15,615 bases of DNA from an uncultured Campylobacter sp. Its GTDB lineage: Bacteria; Campylobacterota; Campylobacteria; Campylobacterales; Campylobacteraceae. The stretch spans positions 1 through 15,615 of the forward strand of contig NZ_CALKTT010000025.1 in the NCBI RefSeq assembly GCF_937997535.1, written 5' to 3'. The notes beneath the pieces were generated by a model. The model had not been told where the DNA came from. It was given only the letters and a program-made list of their open reading frames with translations, and made no database searches. Below, piece after piece: positions 1 through 5,394 of the stretch (position 1 is its first letter; the number at the start of each line of letters is the position of its first letter). A program made the position numbers and the translations under genes.

Positions 1-1
1 A

Positions 2-94
2 AAGATTTATAACAAAGCTACGAACGTTGAGAATACGCGTAGGGTTCTAACATGGTGGCTAGGTTATTTAAAGGGGTTGGGGTTTAAATTTTAA
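2..94 (+). CDS. 3' end of an unidentified gene (partial)
   Basis: The frame starting at base 2 stays open for 30 codons and stops with TAA at 92-94. The encoded tail carries charged residues followed by TRRVLTWWLGYLKGLGFKF, whose two tryptophans and mixed charged and hydrophobic residues look like a real carboxyl terminus rather than random translation of AT-rich DNA. The start lies outside the window, so neither family nor length can be judged. A replication or phage-type protein is conceivable, but nothing visible proves it. A hairpin (26-33 with 45-51) lies inside the same bases, so the stretch may instead belong to the structured region that follows. Confidence 0.3.
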   Translation, partial: KIYNKATNVENTRRVLTWWLGYLKGLGFKF

Positions 95-105
95 GAATGA
101 AGTGA

Positions 106-280
106 AAAACCAAAGGCACATTCCTACTATGGATAGCGCCTTTAAGTCTATGTGCCTATGTGTTTTAGAAATTTCCGGATAAGCGGAAAGACGGCAAGAT
201 AGGAGACTAGAGCGAAAACTTATCCGCAGTTTGTCATTCTACAGCTTACCACGATTAGCGTGTAAGCTATCTTTATTCTT
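106..280 (+). ncRNA. Candidate structured RNA: three consecutive hairpins
   Basis: Three stems follow one another. The first pairs AGGCACAT (114-121) with ATGTGCCT (150-157) and is extended by AAAAC (106-110) with GTTTT (162-166). The second pairs CGGATAAG (176-183) with CTTATCCG (219-226). The third pairs AGCTTA-C-CACG (243-253) with CGTGTAAGCT (259-268), giving 10 base pairs with one bulged C and a 5-base loop. The third stem is followed by the T-rich run ATCTTTATTCTTTT, as in an intrinsic terminator of a plus-strand transcript. I do not recognise a known RNA family. The strand is inferred from the T-rich tail. Confidence 0.3.
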
Positions 281-373
281 TTCAAAAAAGCGCTGGCTTT
301 CCCCTCCCGCATATTACTTCTTTACTACTCCTTTCCTAAGCGCTCATCCTTAGCGTATTGCTTTCTTTTGGAG

Positions 374-403
374 CGCTTGCCTTTTTGATACTAAAGGCGA
401 GTG
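374..403 (+). other. 11-bp hairpin with G-U pairs favouring plus-strand RNA
   Basis: Bases 374-384 (CGCTTGCCTTT) pair with 393-403 (AAAGGCGAGTG) around an 8-base loop. Two of the eleven pairs are G-T in DNA (375/402 and 378/399). They can form as G-U in RNA made from the plus strand, but would be A-C mismatches in RNA from the minus strand. That asymmetry hints at selection on a plus-strand RNA, although one stem is weak evidence. Confidence 0.35.
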
Positions 404-503
404 CTTGCGAGGATAGGGCTATGATAGATTATATAAATTCTGAAGCATTCCCATTCTTTTTTAGCCTTACGCTTTTTACTAGGAATTTCTTGCATATTGC
501 ATA

Positions 504-638
504 TTAAGCTTTCATATCTTTTAATACTCGGTTTGTAGGTTGTGCTTCATTGCTCCCCAGCTCTAATAGGAGGCCTACTTTAATTGCCTCCATAACCTTC
601 ATAGGTTTACCAGGTTCCTTCATTGCCTTTAGACCCAT
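504..638 (-). pseudogene. Relic of a small winged-helix-type regulator
   Basis: A 44-codon minus-strand frame runs from ATG at 638 to TAA at 504. Its first half reads MGLKAMKEPGKPMKVMEAIK, followed by a segment containing ELGSNEAQ and NRVLKDMKA. This resembles small helix-turn-helix proteins with an 'AMKEAGKPLKAGEIAE ... LD(K/S)KEV-(N)K-LK-LK' layout that usually end in a Ser-Pro-Lys-Arg-Cys segment. Here the order is disturbed, the usual end is missing, and the only purine-rich stretch upstream is about 14 bases from the ATG, too far for a normal ribosome binding site. I therefore call it a decayed copy. The family resemblance is from memory. Confidence 0.35.
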
Positions 639-731
639 GTTTAATTAAAACACCCCCTTCTTTTAAAACAGCTCATATCATTTTTTTCTTTTCTGGCTAT
701 ATTGTTTTCATAAGGTATTTTTGAAATATCT

Positions 732-789
732 TATAACGTTTTTACTAAGGAGAAAGAATGTTTATATGTTAAAAGCCTTTAGGCTTTTT
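732..789 (+). pseudogene. Gene start with good RBS, immediately broken, then a hairpin
   Basis: A possible -10 box TATAAC (732-737) is followed by AAGGAGA (747-753) and ATG at 758-760, an excellent start signal. The frame stops after four codons at TAA 770-772. A second ATG at 766, in another frame, gives 31 codons (beginning MLKAFRLFEVAFKVLY) to a stop near 860. The simplest reading is a small hydrophobic gene disrupted by an indel just after its start. The perfect stem AAAAGCCT / AGGCTTTT (771-778 with 782-789) followed by T overlaps the break and could act as a terminator, so a short leader peptide is the alternative. Confidence 0.35.
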
Positions 790-981
790 GAAGTAGCCTT
801 TAAAGTTTTATATATTACGGTTTTTCGATGGGTTACGTTATCGGTAATGTTTTATTGATAAGCTTAAACGCTTGTCAAGCATTCTTAATCTTTAGTTCCC
901 CGCTGGCGGTTTGGGGTAATAAGAAAAATCGCAGAGGTGCGTTATAGCTTCGCACATTAATCTAAAAAGCTTCTGTTTTAA

Positions 982-1221
982 CTAAATTCTAAAGATGTAA
1001 CGTCTTTTGCCCCTAGAGTTTTTTCCCTAGATAGCCTTCTTCTTCGTTTTATTTATTGCCTAAGTGCATTAAATTTAAAAAGGGGACTATCTGAAAAGCC
1101 GCGTGGAGGTAGCGCCTCCGTTAAAGGTTACGGGGCTGTCTCGCTCGTCGCTAGCGGAGCTTTGCTCGTCTGCTACCGCCGTTGCGATTATTCCTTGCAG
1201 GGGGTGTTATTGTATAGATAG
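982..1221 (+). pseudogene. 80-codon open frame without start codon; GC-rich core-like patch
   Basis: From 982 to the TAG at 1219-1221 the plus strand is open for 79 sense codons but has no ATG, GTG or TTG until a TTG at 1162. The second half (about 1085-1205) is much richer in G+C than its surroundings and encodes a segment containing GLSEKPRGGSASVKGYGAVS. The complementary strand is open in codon-for-codon register from about 1212 down to the TAG at 1087-1089 and encodes ATAVADEQSSASDERDSPVT. Either strand could be the true one. The patch also folds (GGAGG/CCTCC at 1105-1119; GAGC/GCTC near 1156-1168). I read it as a fragment of a core-type gene or repeated element left in the decayed tract. 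Confidence 0.3.
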
Positions 1222-1407
1222 AATTTTCTATATCTAGTGGGTAGGATAAGCTTTTATTTCTTTCAGGAGTATTTTTTGCCTAGTACTATATTATAAATAG
1301 TATTGATCTTAATATATTTTTATCGCTTGTGGGGATATTATCTGCCAAAGCAGCTCTTTTATCATAGATAGAGCAACCTCTGAGCCTATCCCTTTTAAGG
1401 ATATTTT

Positions 1408-1512
1408 ATGTGTAGCCTTACTTTTGATATTTTGGGCTTTACTCTAATAGAATGCTTGAGTATCGCAAAGATATTGAATCATTTAGGTATAGAAGAGAGA
1501 TTGAAGTATTGA
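1408..1512 (+). CDS. Small 34-residue protein of unknown function
   Basis: ATG at 1408 is preceded by AAGGA (1397-1401) at good spacing, and the 34-codon frame (MCSLTFDILGFTLIECLSIA, then about 14 further residues rich in charge) ends with TGA at 1510-1512. That stop codon is the first part of a strong intrinsic terminator (1510-1534), so start signal, frame and end signal form a complete tiny transcription unit. A possible -10 element TATTAT lies at 1336-1341. The protein is short, with a hydrophobic first two-thirds and a charged tail; a small membrane-active or regulatory peptide is possible. The string GFTLIE resembles a type IV prepilin site, but the following residues are not a pilin helix. 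Confidence 0.45.
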   Translation: MCSLTFDILGFTLIECLSIAKILNHLGIEERLKY

Positions 1513-1534
1513 GGGTGGCTACCCCTCATTTTTT
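1510..1534 (+). terminator. Intrinsic terminator
   Basis: TGAGGGT (1510-1516) pairs with ACCCCTCA (1521-1528) with one bulged C and a 4-base loop, followed directly by six T residues (1529-1534). An outer stem, GAGAG just upstream with CTCTC at about 1540-1545, may enlarge it. This is the clearest plus-strand terminator in the first 2 kb and it starts at the stop codon of the 34-codon gene. Confidence 0.7.
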
Positions 1535-1751
1535 AATCGCTCTCCCATATTTTAAAAGCCTTTGGCTATCTTAATACTATATAAGAAAATAGCATGGCTT
1601 CCTTTATACTTTTAAAGAAGCCTCTAAGCCTTTAGACTTTTTATCTGCAAATGAAAGTAAGAGAAGAGATTAATAAATTTGAGCTAAGAAGCTTTTAAGA
1701 TCTTTCTAATATAATCCCCTTGTTCATAAGGACGAAGAAGGCTTTAGGCTT

Positions 1752-1801
1752 TATCTGTTTTTATTTGTTCTCTGCCTTAAAGAACAAACATCTTACAGAT
1801 A
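1752..1801. repeat. Two-tier inverted repeat (long hairpin)
   Basis: TATCTGT (1752-1758) pairs with ACAGATA (1795-1801), and inside it TTTGTTCT (1764-1771) pairs with AGAACAAA (1781-1788). A 5/6-base internal loop separates the two perfect stems. The total of 15 base pairs is more than expected by chance in 50 bases. No T-run follows, so it is not an obvious terminator. Confidence 0.55.
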
Positions 1802-1805
1802 GGCG

Positions 1806-1943
1806 CTTAAGGCATTTGGTGAAAATGTGCTAATCAGCCTCCTTAAGATTTTAAACCTTGAGCTGCTACAAGGCTTAAGCTAAATTTCTTAAGGCTTGAA
1901 ACTCCTTAACTCATTTTTGCCTATTATTTAAAGTTTCCTTAAG
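1806..1943. repeat. Cluster of five CTTAAG palindromes
   Basis: The hexamer CTTAAG occurs at 1806, 1842, 1874, 1888 and 1938, usually with a flanking G or C that gives CCTTAAG or CTTAAGG. Near copies (GCCTTAAAG at about 1773, CTCCTTAAC at about 1912) lie beside them. A given hexamer is expected about once in 4 kb, so five in 138 bp is a strong local enrichment. They could be protein-binding sites, alternative stem arms, or the footprint of a degenerate tandem array. Confidence 0.5.
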
Positions 1944-2003
1944 AGACGACAAATATTTTTATATAGTTTTTTAAAAGACTATATACTGATATTCTGTAAT
2001 CGA

Positions 2004-2049
2004 GTGTTCGGGGGAATTCCGAGGGTTGTACAAATTCAACGCAGGACAC
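2004..2049 (+). other. Three-arm fold just upstream of the immunity array
   Basis: GTGTTC (2004-2009) can close with GGACAC (2044-2049), including one T-G pair that suits plus-strand RNA. The enclosed sequence holds the perfect palindrome GGAATTCC (2013-2020) and a hairpin GTTG / CAAC (2025-2028 with 2037-2040). The element sits about 80 bases before the first gene of the array, where a leader RNA or a recombination site could lie. No known family is recognised. Confidence 0.3.
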
Positions 2050-2129
2050 CACTTTTATTACTAATTAAATCGCAAATTCTATGATTGATCGGTTATATCT
2101 AAAAAAGCAAAAATAAGTAAGGATATAAA

Positions 2130-2591
2130 ATGAAATTTTTTCTCATCATAATTAGTATATTTCTTTATATTTATATTATTCTTTCGGTGCTAAGTTTTTC
2201 ACCTTGTGATATTAACGATATGTTGAGGCAAAACTACAATCGTATGGAGCAAAAATGCAGATTAAAATTGATACGACGGGCTAATAATGGCAACAGCGGG
2301 GCGCATAGGCGACTTTTTTATTTTTATGAGCGATATTTTTTAGATAGATATTGTGTAGATAAAAAGGCGCAGCAAGAATTAGACAAAGAAGAGCTAAATT
2401 TTATTAAAAAATTTCATTCTGGAAATTTAGATCTATGCACGAATAACGACTTTATAGTTGGTTTATTAAAAAAGTGCGTTTTGAAAGAGGGAAATTTCAC
2501 ATTGTGTACCGAGCGGATCGGAAAGGAAAAAGAGATTAACATGGATGAAGTCATACATCTATATTACGCGGATAGAAAGCCGAAAGAATAA
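2130..2591 (+). CDS. Membrane-anchored small protein, possible immunity protein
   Basis: This 153-residue protein begins with an uncleaved-looking hydrophobic anchor (residues about 3-24), so most of it probably lies in the periplasm. The soluble part has a region with NGNSGAHRRLFYFYERY (about 53-70) that resembles one Sel1/TPR-like helical hairpin, followed by a charged stretch and cysteines at 26, 43, 75, 103, 116 and 126. RBS AAGGA (2119-2123) precedes ATG by six bases. It is the first gene of a run of small AT-rich genes, and the next gene is its shorter paralogue. A membrane-tethered immunity protein against a toxin acting in the periplasm would fit the context, but no family is recognised. 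Confidence 0.6.
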   Translation: MKFFLIIISIFLYIYIILSVLSFSPCDINDMLRQNYNRMEQKCRLKLIRRANNGNSGAHRRLFYFYERYFLDRYCVDKKAQQELDKEELNFIKKFHSGNLDLCTNNDFIVGLLKKCVLKEGNFTLCTERIGKEKEINMDEVIHLYYADRKPKE

Positions 2592-2599
2592 GAGATTTC

Positions 2600-2878
2600 A
2601 TGAAAAATAAAATTTACTTTATTGCCGCCGCTATAATATTATTTGCGTGGATATTTTATCTATATAAAGAACAAAGCGCCTCTTGCGGTATAAAAGATCT
2701 TTTTATGGGCGATACCGAAATAACAAAAGAGTGCAGAATTGCTATAATAAGGCAATTTGAAAAGAACGGTAACCCGCGCGCATATAAGCGATTGAGTTTG
2801 GTTTATGGAAAAATTTTAAGCGAAAGACCGACAGAAGAGGTTTTAGATGAGCTAGATCAAGAAGAGATAGAATTTTAA
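2600..2878 (+). CDS. Shorter paralogue of the preceding gene, probably frameshifted
   Basis: This 92-residue product has a hydrophobic anchor (about 5-22) and then the pattern of its neighbour: a Cys-Arg pair, NGNPRAYKRLSLVYGKIL and ELDQEEIEF, matching NGNSGAHRRLFYFYERYF and ELDKEELNF in the gene before it. It stops exactly where the neighbour continues with IKKFHSGNL. Shifting back one base in TTTTAAAAAAA (2874-2884) gives LKKLYPDSKILSKELPSRK up to a TAA at 2932-2934, restoring the match. So the gene was probably about 111 residues long and lost one base, or it relies on slippage at the T4A7 run. It starts eight bases after the previous gene with only a weak RBS. Confidence 0.6.
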   Translation: MKNKIYFIAAAIILFAWIFYLYKEQSASCGIKDLFMGDTEITKECRIAIIRQFEKNGNPRAYKRLSLVYGKILSERPTEEVLDELDQEEIEF

Positions 2879-3009
2879 AAAAATTATATCCCGATTCAAA
2901 AATTTTATCTAAAGAGTTACCGAGCAGAAAATAATCAATTTTTATAAATATAAATTTGTCATAAAGATGGCTAAATGTTTAATAAAGAATGAAAAAAGGA
3001 CGGTGATTA

Positions 3010-3396
3010 ATGGAGTTAGAACTTTTATGCCAGAATTCAACGAATTCTGATAAATTCAGCATCAATTCGTTTGTCGGGAAATTTATATATCAAAGAACCT
3101 GGTCGGATTGCGACTATTGGGAGTTAGATAAAACTTTAATGCAGATTTTGAGCTTTTATCATAAAAAAACGCTTCCAAGAGAAATTTTCATCGCAATACT
3201 AGCGATATTTAATGATGTTATCGGCGTGGAGGACAAATCGGAAATTTATGTAAGTAATATGTTGTGTGCGAAAAACAGCGACGGCGTAGTGCCTAGCATA
3301 TATGATAGATTTGAAAGATTAAAGGTTCTGTGCAACAGCATCGTATTCAAAGAAAAGCTTAGCAATAGCGGTTTTTGGTATGCTCCAAAGGATTGA
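3010..3396 (+). CDS. Putative immunity protein, Imm41-like
   Basis: The 128-residue cytoplasmic protein has no signal peptide. The block NSFVGKFIYQRTWSDCDYWE (about 19-38) followed by a helical segment and a later YDRFERLK motif (about 98-105) resembles, from memory, polymorphic-toxin immunity proteins of the Imm41 group, which have an 'NSF(V/I)G ... WSD-EYW-L' core. The next gene shares the whole pattern and is a clear paralogue. The RBS is AAAGGA about nine bases before ATG. Such proteins bind and block one specific toxin, but no partner toxin is in the window. Confidence in the gene is high; confidence in the family name is moderate. Confidence 0.65.
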   Translation: MELELLCQNSTNSDKFSINSFVGKFIYQRTWSDCDYWELDKTLMQILSFYHKKTLPREIFIAILAIFNDVIGVEDKSEIYVSNMLCAKNSDGVVPSIYDRFERLKVLCNSIVFKEKLSNSGFWYAPKD

Positions 3397-3400
3397 TGCA

Positions 3401-3880
3401 ATGAATCTTGTAAATTTTTATAGAAATACCGCATTTGATGATAGATATGATGCAAATTCCTTTATAGGTATGATTTTGGATAATAATCTATGGTCCGATG
3501 ATGAATATTGGAAATTAGAAACCGATTTAAAAAAGATTTTGCGGCATTATAAAAACAAAGAGTTGGACCCAGAAATAATGCAAGGCATTATTTCTATCTC
3601 TAATGATATATTTCTAAACGGAAGTTGGCGCGACGTAGATATAGACGCAAAAAGCGAATGTTTTAAAACGTATAAATATCAAGAAGATACAAAGCCGAAT
3701 ATTTTCGATAGATTTCGCCGTATAAAAAGCCTATTATTGGCGGTTGCATCGGGAGATGAAAATTTTTATAAAATCAAATTTTTCTATGAAAATTGTACGC
3801 TGGAGTCTTGTGCTAAAAATAGCAAAGACGGTGCGGTAGTTAAAATTCCATTAAAAGGAAATGCGGTTTTAAATGAATAA
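3401..3880 (+). CDS. Putative immunity protein, Imm41-like paralogue
   Basis: This protein (159 residues from ATG 3401) repeats the plan of the gene before it: NSFIGMILDNNLWSDDEYWK near the start, then a helical region, and FDRFRRIK later. It has an extra carboxyl extension of about 30 residues containing three cysteines. An upstream ATG at 3380 would overlap the preceding gene, but 3401 is preferred. AAAGGA at 3387-3392 is correctly spaced for it, and MNLVNFYRNT then aligns with the MELELLCQNS start of the paralogue. The tandem pair looks like a duplication that has diverged strongly, as expected when immunity specificity changes. The family name is tentative. Confidence 0.65.
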   Translation: MNLVNFYRNTAFDDRYDANSFIGMILDNNLWSDDEYWKLETDLKKILRHYKNKELDPEIMQGIISISNDIFLNGSWRDVDIDAKSECFKTYKYQEDTKPNIFDRFRRIKSLLLAVASGDENFYKIKFFYENCTLESCAKNSKDGAVVKIPLKGNAVLNE

Positions 3881-4211
3881 AAAGACGATTTTAACTATTT
3901 TATCGGGAATAGTCGAAGATGGCGATTATATCTCTTTATGGGAGATCGTTTGGGAATTAAATTCTATTAACGTTGCCAATTCGCTTAAAGTGGCGAAAGA
4001 AATTTTATTGTTTTTATACGAGCAAGGTTATATAAGATTGTTTAGTTCAAACTGGGGTTATGATACAGAAATGAAAGAGATATGTGATAAGTCTAAAATT
4101 TTAAATATTTTAAGAGATTATAAAAATTATGAGCCAGTCGATATAAATAGCACATATTTTTGTGTAACAGAAACAGAGCGGGGAAGAGCTTATTACGCGA
4201 AACAATGCTAA
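3873..4211 (+). CDS. Small winged-helix-like protein, possible immunity protein
   Basis: This 112-residue protein has an amino half predicted to form a helix-turn-helix-like unit (ISLWEIVWELNS, then AKEILLFLYEQGYIRLF, the typical 'recognition helix plus wing' spacing). It ends with YFCVTETERGRAYY, a pattern common in winged-helix proteins with a final 'T-E-G' strand and helix. It overlaps the end of the previous gene by eight bases (ATG 3873, TAA of the neighbour 3878-3880) with AAAGGAA at 3856-3862, so the two are probably translated together. I have seen this layout in genes sitting among toxin-immunity clusters. DNA binding is not shown, since the putative helix is not strongly basic. Confidence 0.55.
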   Translation: MNKKTILTILSGIVEDGDYISLWEIVWELNSINVANSLKVAKEILLFLYEQGYIRLFSSNWGYDTEMKEICDKSKILNILRDYKNYEPVDINSTYFCVTETERGRAYYAKQC

Positions 4212-4242
4212 AATACGAAAACAATAGTTTGGACGGTATAAA

Positions 4243-4854
4243 ATGAGAATAAAAGCGCTCGATCTAAATTTAAGCCCGTATGTCTATTTCTTTAGCGAAG
4301 CGGAAGATTTTAGGTTTAAGATTTTTAAAGATTTTCAATCCGCAAGCGGGAAAAGACCACTGGATTTTTATGAGCTTGAGGCGTTTAGCCTAATGAAAAG
4401 CACCGAAGTCTATGAGACCGATTCTATCGCTAGCACATTAATTCATAATTTTAGTTTATGCGATGAGAATGTAAAAGATATTTTAATAATGCTATTTGGG
4501 CAGTTTTATCTAAATAATTTCATAGATACCGACATAAAATATAAAAATAGCGCTAATATAAATTCAAATATGAAAAAATTTGAAGAATGGAAAATTTTAA
4601 GAGAAAATTTCTTTTATAATTTAGATAAATTTATAGCCCGCTCATACGAACCTCTAAAAAATTATACTTACGCAGACTGCGCCTTTTGGGAGGAGCCGAA
4701 TCGGTGGTGCCATCATAATATGTATATGTTTATCACAGAATGCGGCAAAAGATATTATAATGAAATTTTAATTCCGAGCCTCTGCAACAAGTACGAACAC
4801 ATAGAGGTCGATATCGATGAAGAAGGAAATGTAACTAAGTGGTACGGAATATAA
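4243..4854 (+). CDS. Hypothetical protein of the immunity array
   Basis: This 203-residue protein is not recognised. It has no signal peptide or membrane segment. Visible features are an amino part rich in aromatic residues, a helical middle with FEEWKILRENFFYNLDKFI (about 114-132), and a carboxyl region holding CAFWEEPNRWCHHNMYMF followed by CGKRYY. The Cys and His residues there (C, C-H-H, C) might bind a metal, though the spacing fits no motif I know. It lies 31 bases after the previous gene and 25 before the next in the same orientation, so it belongs to the same run. The RBS GGACGG is weak. An immunity role is inferred from neighbours only. Confidence 0.5.
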   Translation: MRIKALDLNLSPYVYFFSEAEDFRFKIFKDFQSASGKRPLDFYELEAFSLMKSTEVYETDSIASTLIHNFSLCDENVKDILIMLFGQFYLNNFIDTDIKYKNSANINSNMKKFEEWKILRENFFYNLDKFIARSYEPLKNYTYADCAFWEEPNRWCHHNMYMFITECGKRYYNEILIPSLCNKYEHIEVDIDEEGNVTKWYGI

Positions 4855-4879
4855 AAGTAATAAAATTTAGGAGAATAAA

Positions 4880-5233
4880 ATGGCGAGAGGAAGAAAAGCG
4901 CTTTTGCAATCACTTTTTGCTTTAGCGTCAATTGAATTTCAAACAAAGTATATTGATAATGCCGATGCAGATGCCGATGTATATACATCGCCGGAAGAAT
5001 TGCTAGAGGACCTAAGTAGTGCCTGCATAGAGGCGCAATCATTTAAGGAAGAATTTACGCAAGATGAATTAGAACGATGTGAAGCAATGAGAGATAAGAT
5101 AAAAAGTCTTCCCAATGAAGATATATATAAAACGCCTCTTTGGGAAAAACTACGTGAAGAAGCGAAAGATTTTTTAAATTTCATGGGTTATAATGTAAGC
5201 GATATCGACGATAGTATTTTCAAGCAATTTTAA
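4880..5233 (+). CDS. Hypothetical protein, paralogue of the last array gene
   Basis: This 117-residue acidic helical protein has a strong RBS (TTAGGAGA ahead of ATG). Its plan is repeated by the gene at 6584-6973: a leading 'L-ALASIEFQTKYI' segment against 'L-RMASLEHQDKYL', then 'Y-SPEELLEDL' against 'YEDPVEMIDLL', a conserved Cys, an Arg-Ala around the middle, and 'W-KLREEAKDFLNFMGY' against 'WIEVRELALKTLHIFGY' near the end. The pair is therefore homologous but strongly diverged. The family is not recognised. As both sit in a run of immunity-like genes and have an acidic composition, an immunity role is likely but unproven. Confidence 0.6.
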   Translation: MARGRKALLQSLFALASIEFQTKYIDNADADADVYTSPEELLEDLSSACIEAQSFKEEFTQDELERCEAMRDKIKSLPNEDIYKTPLWEKLREEAKDFLNFMGYNVSDIDDSIFKQF

Positions 5234-5394
5234 TTTTAGCCTTATGAATTTGTAGTATTAAATTTACATACAATTATAGGGTAAAAGTAACGATATTTTA
5301 AAAACGCTTTCGGTGTTAAAATTTATGAAATATCACGCCGCGCCGTAAAGTGGTCAGAAATTTCTTTGAGACAGGATTAAAGAGTAGGGAAAAA

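Larger units (their letters stand above)
1..2129. other. Hairpin-rich, gene-poor AT-rich tract
   Basis: No frame of normal gene size with a start codon is present in these 2.1 kb. The stretch holds short relics and small frames, listed separately, and many inverted repeats: 106-110 and 114-121 with 150-157 and 162-166, 176-183 with 219-226, 243-253 with 259-268, 374-384 with 393-403, 771-778 with 782-789, 937-941 with 951-955, 1105-1109 with 1115-1119, 1510-1516 with 1521-1528, 1596-1606 with 1613-1622, 1752-1771 with 1781-1801 and 2004-2009 with 2044-2049. The tract could be a decayed accessory locus, a set of structured RNAs, or both. I recognise no tRNA, rRNA, tmRNA, SRP RNA or RNase P RNA signature in it. 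Confidence 0.6.

Noticed and set aside
338..506. Plus-strand frame of about 55 codons giving a hydrophobic peptide ending FTRNFLHIAY
   Set aside because: It has no good start codon or RBS, and it overlaps on the other strand the region where the GKPMK-type relic is more protein-like.
1408..1512. GFTLIE in the 34-codon peptide as a type IV prepilin cleavage site
   Set aside because: The residues after the Glu (CLSIAKILNHLG) are not the long hydrophobic helix needed, and the protein is too short to be a pilin.
2004..2049. tRNA-like or tmRNA-like fold
   Set aside because: There is no acceptor stem of seven pairs, no TTCGA-type T loop and no CCA end; the arms do not have tRNA spacing.
3246..3455. 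Minus-strand 69-codon frame
   Set aside because: It lies opposite two paralogous plus-strand genes whose conserved motifs explain the sequence.
4755..5042. Minus-strand 95-codon frame
   Set aside because: It is antisense to the 4243 and 4880 genes, has no RBS and shows no family resemblance.
5350..5394. Upstream GTG start for the barstar-like gene
   Set aside because: There is no RBS before it, and ATG 5395 has AGGGA at proper spacing and gives a barstar-like start.
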